Shown piece after piece: positions 5,513 through 11,769 of a stretch of DNA of 12,051 nucleotides. Every line of letters begins with the position of its first letter. Within the stretch, counting starts at the first letter, position 1. The notes under the pieces are model-generated. The model searched no databases and was not told where the DNA came from. It was given only the letters and a program-made list of their open reading frames with translations. Source of the DNA: an uncultured Saprospiraceae bacterium (GTDB lineage Bacteria > Bacteroidota > Bacteroidia > Chitinophagales > Saprospiraceae); assembly GCA_937942405.1 (NCBI GenBank), contig CALDEN010000171.1:1-12051 (forward strand). The letters run 5' to 3'. The translations under genes and the position numbers were made by a program.

Positions 5513-7642
5513 ATGGGAAAAAAAATTCCAATTACTACGGCATTTAACTTGCCCGACGGTACAGAAGTTACTATTGAGACAGGAAAATTAGCTGCTCAAG
5601 CACATGGTTCATGTGTAGTTAAAGTAGGTAAAATGATGATTTTTGCTTCTGTGGTATCTGCACACGAACCAAGAGAAGATGCAAGATTCTTTCCGCTCTC
5701 AGTAGATTATCAAGAAAAATTTGCAGCAGCAGGTAGAGTTCCTGGAAACTTTTTTAAAAGAGAAGCGAGATTATCAGATTATGAAATCTTAACTTCTAGA
5801 TTAGTAGATAGAGCGATAAGACCTTTATTCCCAGATGGTTATATGCATGATACTCAAGTTATCATTAACCTCATTTCTGCACAAGAAGACCTTACTCCAG
5901 ATGCGTATGTTGCTCTTGCAGCTTCTACGGCATTGGCCATATCGGACATTCCATGGAACGGACCTTTATCAGAAGTCAGAGTAATAAAATTAGATGATAA
6001 ATACATCGTTAATCCTAAGAAAGATCAAATTCCAGATGCTGAACTGAATCTAATCGTTGCGGCAACTGCTGAGAACGTAATGATGGTGGAAGGAGACGGT
6101 AAAGAAGTGGATGAAGCATTTGTGATCGAAGCCATTAAAGTTGCACACGATGCGATAAAAGTTCAATGTGCTGCTCAACTTGACTTAGCTAAAAAAGTAG
6201 GAGACAAGGCTTTGATAAAAAGAGAGTTTATTGTTGCAGAATTAGATGCTGATGTAAAAGCATTGGTTAAAAGTTTAACAAGAGACAAGATTTACGAAGT
6301 GGCAAAAGGTGCACTTTCGAAGTTTGATAGAAAAGATCGTTTTTCTGCGATTAAAGATGAAATGAAAGAGCAGTTAAAAGCTGACAAAGATGAGGAGTGG
6401 ATCAATGAAAATATGGGTGTCGCTAAGGAGTGTTTTGAGAAACTTAAAAAAGAGGTGATCAGAACGATGGTTTTAGAAGAGTCTGTAAGATTAGACGGAA
6501 GACCATTGGATAAAGTGAGACCGATATGGACGGAGATAGATTATCTACCTTCTACTCACGGATCTGCGATATTTACAAGAGGAGAGACTCAGTCGTTGAC
6601 TTCATTGACATTGGGAACTAAGATGGATCAGCAAATGATCGATACGGCTCTAGATCATTATTATGAGAAATTTATACTACACTATAACTTCCCAGCACTT
6701 TCTGTAGGTGAGATTAAGCCGATGAGAGGTCCAGGAAGAAGAGAGGTAGGGCATGCAAACCTAGCAGCTAGATCGCTAAGACAAGTATTACCTGAAGATA
6801 GTCCTTACACGATAAGAATAGTATCAGATATACTTGAATCCAACGGTTCATCATCGATGGCCACAGTATGTGCTGGTTCACTGGCATTAATGGATGCGGG
6901 AGTTGAAGTTTCAGCAGCAGTATCGGGTATCGCTATGGGTATGATCTCAGATGGTACTAATCATGCAATCCTTACAGATATATTAGGAGATGAGGATGCA
7001 ATCGGAGATATGGACTTTAAAGTCACAGGAACTCGTAAAGGAATCTGTGCTTGTCAGATGGATATTAAAATAGACGGTCTTCCATATGAGACGCTAGAAA
7101 AAGCTCTTAAACAAGCCAAAGAAGCAAGACTTCACATCCTAGATGAGATGGCTAAGACCACAGAGAAACCGAGGGCAGAGTTAAAACCACATGCACCACG
7201 TATGGAAAAACTGATTATCGATAAAAGTTATATCGGTGCAGTTATCGGACCAGGAGGTAAGATCATACAGGAGATACAAGAAGTTACAGGAGCCACGATT
7301 ACTATCGAAGAAATAGATGGTAAAGGACATGTAAATATTTCTAGTACTGATGGAGATTCATTGGCTGCAGCCAAAGCAAGAATTCAAGACATTACATTTA
7401 CACCTGATGTCGGAGATATATTCGATGCAAAGGTAGCTTCAGTAATGCCATATGGTGTTTTTGTAGATTTTAAAGGAAAGAGTGGATTGTTACACGTATC
7501 TGAAATATCTCATACTCGTATAGAAAAAGTAGAAGATGTTTATAACGTAGGAGATGATGTGAAAGTAAAAATCATCGGAATCGACGAAAGATCTGGTAAA
7601 ATTAAACTTTCAAGAAAGGTACTGATACCTAAAGATTCTTAG
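5513..7642 (+). CDS. pnp: Polynucleotide phosphorylase (PNPase)
   Basis: PNPase is a trimeric 3'-to-5' exoribonuclease that uses phosphate to release nucleoside diphosphates from RNA and takes part in mRNA decay. In this 709-residue product the order is: first RNase PH domain (about 14-220, with F-K-R-E-A-R-L-S-D-Y-E and S-R-L-V-D-R-A-I-R-P-L-F-P); an all-helical linker; second RNase PH domain (about 325-530, with F-T-R-G-E-T-Q and D-I-L-G-D-E-D, then G-D-M-D-F-K-V-T-G carrying the expected catalytic aspartates); KH domain (about 565-625, with V-I-G-P-G-G-K-I-I); and S1 domain (about 633-700, with Y-G-V-F-V-D-F and G-L-L-H-V-S-E-I). The frame stays open to a TTG at 5501, but the ATG at 5513 gives the usual N-terminus and is preferred. 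It follows rpsO as in most bacteria. Confidence 0.98.
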   Translation: MGKKIPITTAFNLPDGTEVTIETGKLAAQAHGSCVVKVGKMMIFASVVSAHEPREDARFFPLSVDYQEKFAAAGRVPGNFFKREARLSDYEILTSRLVDRAIRPLFPDGYMHDTQVIINLISAQEDLTPDAYVALAASTALAISDIPWNGPLSEVRVIKLDDKYIVNPKKDQIPDAELNLIVAATAENVMMVEGDGKEVDEAFVIEAIKVAHDAIKVQCAAQLDLAKKVGDKALIKREFIVAELDADVKALVKSLTRDKIYEVAKGALSKFDRKDRFSAIKDEMKEQLKADKDEEWINENMGVAKECFEKLKKEVIRTMVLEESVRLDGRPLDKVRPIWTEIDYLPSTHGSAIFTRGETQSLTSLTLGTKMDQQMIDTALDHYYEKFILHYNFPALSVGEIKPMRGPGRREVGHANLAARSLRQVLPEDSPYTIRIVSDILESNGSSSMATVCAGSLALMDAGVEVSAAVSGIAMGMISDGTNHAILTDILGDEDAIGDMDFKVTGTRKGICACQMDIKIDGLPYETLEKALKQAKEARLHILDEMAKTTEKPRAELKPHAPRMEKLIIDKSYIGAVIGPGGKIIQEIQEVTGATITIEEIDGKGHVNISSTDGDSLAAAKARIQDITFTPDVGDIFDAKVASVMPYGVFVDFKGKSGLLHVSEISHTRIEKVEDVYNVGDDVKVKIIGIDERSGKIKLSRKVLIPKDS

Positions 7643-7672
7643 AAAAAACGTATTAAATATATCGCATATACG

Positions 7673-7712
7673 ACCCAAAAGACATTAAAAACGTCTTTTG
7701 GGTTTTTTTTTT
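7673..7712 (+). terminator. Intrinsic terminator of pnp
   Basis: A perfect 11-bp stem (ACCCAAAAGAC, 7673-7683, with 7693-7703) and a 9-nt loop are followed by a run of ten T residues to 7712. It isolates pnp from rpoD. Confidence 0.93.
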
Positions 7713-7831
7713 GCTTTTGGAAACTTTTTTGGTGTAAACAGAATTGTAATTAAAACGTTATGACTTAAACAATTTATTTGTTAATGTCAAGTTTTAGATT
7801 AAAGAATAACAACCATTAAACCACCAAGTTT

Positions 7832-8695
7832 ATGAGGCAATTAAAAATTACAAACAAAATAACCTCTCGGGAAAGTGTCGCTCTCGACAAATATCTTAAT
7901 GATATATCCCGAATTGAGATGATAACTGCCGAGGAAGAAGCCATTCTTGCCAAAAAAATAAGAGATGGTGATCATGAAGCATTAGATAAAATGGTGCGAA
8001 GTAACTTACGATTTGTGGTATCTGTTGCTAAGCAATATCAAAATCAAGGACTCTCACTTCCTGATCTAATAAATGAGGGGAATGTAGGGCTCATGAAAGC
8101 GGCCAAACGTTTTGACGAGACACGAGGATTTAAATTTATATCCTATGCAGTATGGTGGATACGGCAGTCGATTTTGTATGCAATCGTGGAATATTCAAGA
8201 ATGGTAAGGCTTCCTTTAAATAAGGTAACCTCTTACAATAAAATTAATGAAGCGGTAGTTTCTTTCCAACAAGAATTTGAGAGAGACCCATCTCATGAGG
8301 AACTCGGAGAGCTCTTGGATATAAAACCCAAAGAAATAAGTAGAATGGTACGTGGTGGTTCTAGGCATTTATCCATGGATGCACCAGTGGGAGGGGAAGA
8401 AGGCGATGCTACAATGCTAGATCTATTTGTAGAGAATGACCAAGATAATCCAGAGACTTACCTCATGGAAGAATCCAGAATGATCGATATAAAAAATGGG
8501 ATTTCTGAATTATCTCCTAGAGAAATAGAAGTAATCAGTGCATATTATGGACTTAATGGACATAAATCTCTCACATTGGAAGAAATCGGAGAGCTATATG
8601 GGCTCACAAGAGAAAGAGTGCGTCAGATAAAGGAGAGAGCGATAAGAAGATTACGTAAGTCTTCTCAAAAAGAAATGTTGAAATCATATTTATAA
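7832..8695 (+). CDS. rpoD: Primary RNA polymerase sigma factor, Bacteroidota type
   Basis: This 287-residue housekeeping sigma factor directs RNA polymerase to TTTG / TAnnTTTG promoters. As in other Bacteroidota it lacks region 1.1 and the large non-conserved insert. Region 1.2 is at about 16-50. Region 2 is at 51-130, with N-L-R-F-V-V-S-V-A, then D-L-I-N-E-G-N-V-G-L and G-F-K-F-I-S-Y-A-V-W-W-I-R-Q. Region 3 is at about 135-205, and region 4 has the helix-turn-helix LTLEEIGELYGLTRERVRQI (247-266). The N-terminal M-R-Q-L-K-I-T-N-K-I-T matches the family start, so the ATG at 7832 is secure. In region 2.4 it has Tyr116 and Tyr121 where the Bacteroidota sequences I remember have glutamines (S-I-L-Q-A-L-A-E-Q-S-R). 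Its place after pnp is the usual one for the phylum, so it should be the primary, not an alternative, sigma. Confidence 0.97.
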   Translation: MRQLKITNKITSRESVALDKYLNDISRIEMITAEEEAILAKKIRDGDHEALDKMVRSNLRFVVSVAKQYQNQGLSLPDLINEGNVGLMKAAKRFDETRGFKFISYAVWWIRQSILYAIVEYSRMVRLPLNKVTSYNKINEAVVSFQQEFERDPSHEELGELLDIKPKEISRMVRGGSRHLSMDAPVGGEEGDATMLDLFVENDQDNPETYLMEESRMIDIKNGISELSPREIEVISAYYGLNGHKSLTLEEIGELYGLTRERVRQIKERAIRRLRKSSQKEMLKSYL

Positions 8696-8701
8696 ACATA
8701 G

Positions 8702-8726
8702 AAGCCTCTTTATTGAGGCTTTTTTT
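8702..8726 (+). terminator. Intrinsic terminator after rpoD
   Basis: A 7-bp stem (AAGCCTC, 8702-8708, with GAGGCTT, 8715-8721) and a 6-nt loop are followed by a T run to 8726. It begins 6 bp after the rpoD stop and ends 8 bp before the next gene's ATG. Confidence 0.85.
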
Positions 8727-8734
8727 AATTGCTA

Positions 8735-9391
8735 ATGATAGGATTACTTAGATTAGTTGTACTAGCAGTAGGTGTTGTAGGAGGAGTACGTTATTTTTTT
8801 AAAAATATACTGAACTCAGATCAATGGAGAAAAGGGATAAGTCAGGCAGATAGAAGCCTTCTAAAAACTGTTCTATTGGATTCAAGTCAAAACCTTGTCG
8901 ATCTGGATAAGGAAGAATTAAAACTCTTGTCGTTTAATAAAGAGCAAAAAACCATTAGAACTAGCGGAAAGAAGGTGAAAACTGGAGTCTTTTATTCAAT
9001 ATATAATGAGCCACTACTGAACTATGCCTTAATCGAAAAAGATAGATTCAATAAAATCATTCTTGTCTCTACATCAGAACAGGACTACATATATAGAGTA
9101 GGCCAGAAGTCTGTGGACATTTATTGTAATGATAATCTCATAGGATCTTTGGATAATAAAGGAGATCTTTTAGCACCTGCTTCAAAGAAGATTTTGATGT
9201 CGATAGAAAATAATGAAGAGATAAAATATCAACGTTTAGAAAAAGATGGAAAAGAAATAGCAGCCATTCTTAATCCGCTGTTGGTAGACAGTACAAACCA
9301 AAGAGTGATTCAATATGAGGAATTAGATAAGGTAGACGATCGTATATTGGCATTGGGTTTAATATTTTTAAATATGATAGAACGCTCATAA
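8735..9391 (+). CDS. N-terminally anchored protein of unknown function
   Basis: This 218-residue protein is not confidently recognised. Residues 1-18 (MIGLLRLVVLAVGVVGGV) form one hydrophobic segment with few charges, a membrane anchor or uncleaved signal. The segment to residue 80 is polar and helical. Residues 81-215 look like a mostly beta domain with a repeated pattern of strands and tight turns (Y-A-L-I-E-K-D, then I-G-S-L-D-N-K-G-D-L, then D-G-K-E-I-A-A-I-L-N-P) and a final hydrophobic helix (I-L-A-L-G-L-I-F-L). The strand pattern, L-I-G-S-L near the middle and D-G-x-x-I-A-x-I later, faintly recalls the LURP-one/scramblase-like barrel; this is only a guess. A TTG at 8729 is in frame, but the ATG at 8735 gives a cleaner anchor. 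It starts 8 bp beyond the rpoD terminator, so expression may depend on read-through. Confidence 0.75.
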   Translation: MIGLLRLVVLAVGVVGGVRYFFKNILNSDQWRKGISQADRSLLKTVLLDSSQNLVDLDKEELKLLSFNKEQKTIRTSGKKVKTGVFYSIYNEPLLNYALIEKDRFNKIILVSTSEQDYIYRVGQKSVDIYCNDNLIGSLDNKGDLLAPASKKILMSIENNEEIKYQRLEKDGKEIAAILNPLLVDSTNQRVIQYEELDKVDDRILALGLIFLNMIERS

Positions 9392-9392
9392 A

Positions 9393-9400
9393 TAATTTTG
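9393..9400 (+). promoter_or_regulatory. -7 box for the small secreted protein gene
   Basis: TAATTTTG is an exact TAnnTTTG match placed 1 bp after the previous stop codon and 46 bp before the ATG at 9447. It partly overlaps a small inverted repeat (TTTGAG 9397-9402 with CTCAAA 9410-9415). No clear -33 TTTG is seen. Confidence 0.4.
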
Positions 9401-9446
9401 AGGATACAACTCAAATATTCAATTAGACTAATACATCAATATTCTT

Positions 9447-9827
9447 ATGAAATATAAATTCATTTACACGTGTCTTTTATTACTCATTATGAACTTCGTC
9501 GCTCATGGACAACAATCTCAAGAAATTAAAGGGGGACTGGATAATGCCTTAAAAGAAATGACTAAGGCCTTAGAAGAACTAGATATCGAACAGCTCTTAA
9601 ATCAAGAGGTATTTGCTAAAATCGATGAGCTTAAACCTTCAAAAGAACAAATTAATGAAATTGAAGATTTGATGAAAATAAGTATAGAATCGCTAAATGC
9701 TATTGATTTATCAGGATTAGAGGATGTTCTTGAAGAAATAGAAATGTCTATTGATAAAATAGACTTCGATAAAATACTCCAAGGTGTGAAAAAAGTAAAT
9801 CCTGGAAGAGAAGGAAAAAAAATATAG
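9447..9827 (+). CDS. Small secreted helical protein with repeated D-centred motif
   Basis: This 126-residue protein has a signal peptide (residues 1-21, N-F-V-A-H-G before Gln22). The mature part is almost wholly charged and aliphatic, strongly acidic in the middle, without cysteine and with basic ends, and is predicted to be helical. A short motif, aliphatic-x-x-aliphatic-Asp-hydrophobic followed by an aliphatic-Leu pair, recurs at residues 42-51 (LEELDIEQLL), 83-95 (LNAIDLSGLEDVL) and 102-111 (IDKIDFDKIL). This suggests a small helical repeat or coiled coil. The product ends in a basic tail (G-R-E-G-K-K-I). No family is recognised and no function is proposed. It lies 55 bp after the anchored protein gene and may have its own promoter. 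Confidence 0.7.
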   Translation: MKYKFIYTCLLLLIMNFVAHGQQSQEIKGGLDNALKEMTKALEELDIEQLLNQEVFAKIDELKPSKEQINEIEDLMKISIESLNAIDLSGLEDVLEEIEMSIDKIDFDKILQGVKKVNPGREGKKI

Positions 9828-10010
9828 CCATTAACTCATCATGTCTTATTAGGGCATGTATGAGATGTAAAATGTAATATGTATAGTATAACTGACCGTA
9901 TTTATCATATATCAGATTTTTGTCAATCATTAAGTACCCATTTTCTGAAGAACAAATAAAATTTATTATTATTACATAGATTTAGGTATTAAACAAATTG
10001 CATAGTAGTT

Positions 10011-10442
10011 ATGAGCGTTTTTGATCAAATAAGAGTAATTGTTTACAGAGTTCATGAAAAAGGACTGGAAGTACTATTAATTAACCCTGATCTCGATAAT
10101 GATCCCTCTGTGTGGAAGTTGCCGGAAGGCTTTAACTTAACAGAACAAAGCTTTAATAATAAATCTATTATAGAGTTAGAAGATGGTAAGCTAGAAGACG
10201 GTTCCATCGTTAGAACGTATGCTGTAGAAGCTGATTGGCATGAAATACCATCAGTTAGAGGTATTATTAAACATGATGTAAAACGGGTCAAAAGTAAAAT
10301 CAAAAGAGTCCTTCCTCAATTAGAAAAGACGGCTTATGTCCAAGTAAAAGAGGCTTTTAAAAAGGTATTACCCAATGAATATGCAGCTCTGAAGGAATTG
10401 AAAGATATTGTAAGAGATAAAAACTCAGTGACCTATATATAA
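10011..10442 (+). CDS. Nudix-like protein without the Nudix box
   Basis: The 143-residue product begins like a Nudix domain: first strand I-R-V-I-V-Y-R-V (7-14), then G-L-E-V-L-L-I-N (18-25), then V-W-K-L-P-E-G-F (34-41), which is the strand that normally runs into the Nudix box. The box itself (G-x5-E-x7-R-E-x-x-E-E-x-G) is absent; instead residues 42-66 are polar with E-L-E-D-G-K-L-E-D-G. After it come A-D-W-H-E-I-P-S-V-R-G (74-84) and a basic, helical C-terminus with KHDVKRVKSKIKRVLPQLEK (88-107) and N-E-Y-A-A-L-K-E-L-K-D. Hydrolase activity is unlikely. It could bind a nucleotide, nucleic acid or protein. The gene is 34 bp upstream of purC on the same strand and probably co-transcribed. 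From memory similar proteins occur in other Bacteroidota. Confidence 0.72.
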   Translation: MSVFDQIRVIVYRVHEKGLEVLLINPDLDNDPSVWKLPEGFNLTEQSFNNKSIIELEDGKLEDGSIVRTYAVEADWHEIPSVRGIIKHDVKRVKSKIKRVLPQLEKTAYVQVKEAFKKVLPNEYAALKELKDIVRDKNSVTYI

Positions 10443-10476
10443 TTGATTAAGTTTAAGTAGAAGAGAGAAAAGCATT

Positions 10477-11406
10477 ATGAACCAACCACCAATTAGCTTT
10501 GAAAATCAGTCAGGATTCTATTCTGGCAAAGTAAGAGATGTATATTATTTCGGAGAAAAAATGGCTGTGGTCGTTTCGGATCGTATATCAGCATTTGATC
10601 ATATTCTCCCTAGAGAAATCCCTTATAAAGGTCAAGTATTAAACCAACTCGCTGCTCATTTTTTAGATGCCAGCCGAGACATCATTCCTAACTGGTTGGA
10701 AATAGCCCCACATCCCAATGTGTCTATAGGAGATACATGTCAGCCTATAAAACTAGAAATGGTTGTGAGAGGATATTTAGCCGGTCATGCATGGAGGACA
10801 TATAAATCAGGAGGAAGGGAGCTATGTGGTATAAAGCTTCCAGATGGTATGAAAGAGGGAGATGCTTTTCCAGAGCCGATTATTACACCCGCTACGAAAG
10901 CAGAAGAGGGCCATGATGAAGATATTTCAAAAGAAGAAATTTTAGACAAGGTACTTCTAAGTGAGCAAATTTGGAATCAGTTAGCAGGAGCAAGCCAAAA
11001 ACTTTTTGAGCTGGGCACAAAGATGGCCGCAGAACGAGGTTTGATTTTAGTAGACACTAAATATGAATTTGGATTACGAGATGGTAAAGTAATTTTAATT
11101 GATGAAATCCATACTCCAGATAGTTCTAGATATTACATTAAAGAAGGTTACGAAGAGCGTCAAGCTAAAGGAGAGCATCAAAAACAACTCTCAAAAGAAT
11201 TTGTAAGAGAGTGGCTTATGGAAAATGGATTCCAAGGTCTGGAAGGTCAATCCATGCCTGATATTCCTGATGATTTTGTAAAATTAGTGTCTGACAGATA
11301 CATAAATCTCTATGAAATTTTGACTGGACGTAATTTTATCCGAGGTAGTTATGAGAATCGAAATGTGCACATCCGTCAAAGCATAGAAAACTACTTCTCA
11401 AAATAG
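10477..11406 (+). CDS. purC: Phosphoribosylaminoimidazole-succinocarboxamide synthase
   Basis: PurC joins CAIR and aspartate using ATP to make SAICAR, the eighth step of de novo IMP synthesis in the cytoplasm. The 309-residue length is that of the long (yeast-like) form, not the roughly 240-residue E. coli form. Motifs visible are G-K-V-R-D-V-Y (17-23, nucleotide binding), S-D-R-I-S-A-F-D (34-41), V-V-R-G-Y-L-A-G-H-A-W (96-106), TPATKAEEGHDE (137-148), D-T-K-Y-E-F-G (193-199) and DEIHTPDSSRY (209-219). The protein appears complete. The leader has a purine-rich AGAGAGAAAAG shortly before the ATG, the closest thing to a Shine-Dalgarno in this window. It follows the Nudix-like gene by 34 bp and is likely in one transcript with it. 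Confidence 0.97.
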   Translation: MNQPPISFENQSGFYSGKVRDVYYFGEKMAVVVSDRISAFDHILPREIPYKGQVLNQLAAHFLDASRDIIPNWLEIAPHPNVSIGDTCQPIKLEMVVRGYLAGHAWRTYKSGGRELCGIKLPDGMKEGDAFPEPIITPATKAEEGHDEDISKEEILDKVLLSEQIWNQLAGASQKLFELGTKMAAERGLILVDTKYEFGLRDGKVILIDEIHTPDSSRYYIKEGYEERQAKGEHQKQLSKEFVREWLMENGFQGLEGQSMPDIPDDFVKLVSDRYINLYEILTGRNFIRGSYENRNVHIRQSIENYFSK

Positions 11407-11411
11407 AATAT

Positions 11412-11455
11412 TAATATAGGTTCTTCTTGTTTCTTCTATTCAATGGCCTATATTA
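11412..11455 (+). repeat. Inverted repeat after purC, possible terminator
   Basis: Perfect 9-bp arms TAATATAGG (11412-11420) and CCTATATTA (11447-11455) surround a 26-nt spacer. It begins 6 bp after the purC stop. A run of seven T residues follows only at 11469-11475, so it is a poor intrinsic terminator, though it may help to end the transcript. Confidence 0.45.
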
Positions 11456-11472
11456 GACCATCCACTAGTTTT

Positions 11473-11487
11473 TTTGTGTGACACAAA
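11473..11487. promoter_or_regulatory. 15-bp odd palindrome TTTGTGT-G-ACACAAA
   Basis: Two perfect 7-bp half-sites are separated by a single G. The TGTG/CACA core recalls operators of Crp/Fnr-like regulators, but the half-site spacing is too short for the usual Crp site. It is an operator candidate of unknown owner. Confidence 0.3.
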
Positions 11488-11489
11488 GC

Positions 11490-11529
11490 TATAACCTAGA
11501 ATTATCCTTTCCTTTAGCCGTCGGTTATA
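11490..11529. repeat. Inverted repeat, 7-bp arms, 26-nt spacer
   Basis: TATAACC (11490-11496) pairs with GGTTATA (11523-11529). Arms this short arise often by chance in AT-rich DNA; it is listed because its spacer equals those of the two flanking inverted repeats. Confidence 0.3.
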
Positions 11530-11559
11530 TCATTTAATATTTCACTAATGATTATGGTA

Positions 11560-11625
11560 TAATGCCGATGTATGTATAATATTACTCATATGATTAAGCG
11601 ACAATTTATACATTAATCGGTATTA
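11560..11625. repeat. Long imperfect inverted repeat, 20-bp arms
   Basis: The left arm (11560-11579) matches the reverse complement of the right arm (11606-11625) at 17 of 20 positions, sharing TAAT, CCGAT and ATGTATAA. The spacer is 26 nt. It is the strongest structure in this intergenic region and could be a regulator site or an RNA hairpin. It is not followed by a T run. Confidence 0.5.
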
Positions 11626-11676
11626 AATAATCCACCTCCTTATTTATAGGGATATATACAATCACATATTTACGCT

Positions 11677-11708
11677 ATTGTACGAGTTTTAATTGGCCTA
11701 TATCTTTA
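11677..11708 (+). promoter_or_regulatory. Candidate promoter of the gene at 11770
   Basis: ATTG (11677-11680) and TATCTTTA (11701-11708) are separated by 20 nt and approximate the TTTG / TAnnTTTG pair with one mismatch in each. The leader would be about 55 nt. Confidence 0.3.
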
Positions 11709-11769
11709 TGATGTATTTAATCAGTAAACGATTTTATAAATTCATTAAGTAACTTCTAAAACGTACATC

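Larger units (their letters stand above)
11407..11769. other. AT-rich intergenic region with several inverted repeats
   Basis: These 363 bp between purC and the last gene contain no supported ORF. They hold four inverted repeats, described separately. The octamer-plus-one GGCCTATAT occurs twice in direct orientation (11445-11453 and 11695-11703, 250 bp apart). No insertion-sequence end, tRNA or CRISPR repeat was recognised. The region probably carries the purC terminator and the regulatory region of the gene at 11770. Confidence 0.6.

Noticed and set aside
7713..7831. A clear promoter for rpoD
   Set aside because: One must exist between the pnp terminator and the gene, but I found no exact TAnnTTTG with a TTTG at suitable spacing, so none is annotated.
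8729..8734. TTG start for the anchored protein
   Set aside because: It adds only two residues and lies directly after the terminator T run; the ATG at 8735 is more plausible.
9835..9864. Hairpin after the small secreted protein gene (CTCAT/ATGAG arms with CATG)
   Set aside because: The stem is short and bulged and is not followed by a T run, so it cannot be called a terminator.
9748..9930. Minus-strand 60-codon ORF over the end of the small secreted protein gene
   Set aside because: It overlaps a better supported gene, is Tyr/Ile/Leu-rich as AT-rich noise would be, and has no promoter or conserved motif.
11421..11437. Short direct repeat TTCTTCT-TGT-TTCTTCT
   Set aside because: Only two 7-bp copies of low complexity; no sign of a functional repeat array.
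11445..11703. GGCCTATAT direct copies 250 bp apart as possible mobile-element ends
   Set aside because: Copies are 9 bp, there is no transposase, no terminal inverted repeat of matching sequence and no clear target duplication.
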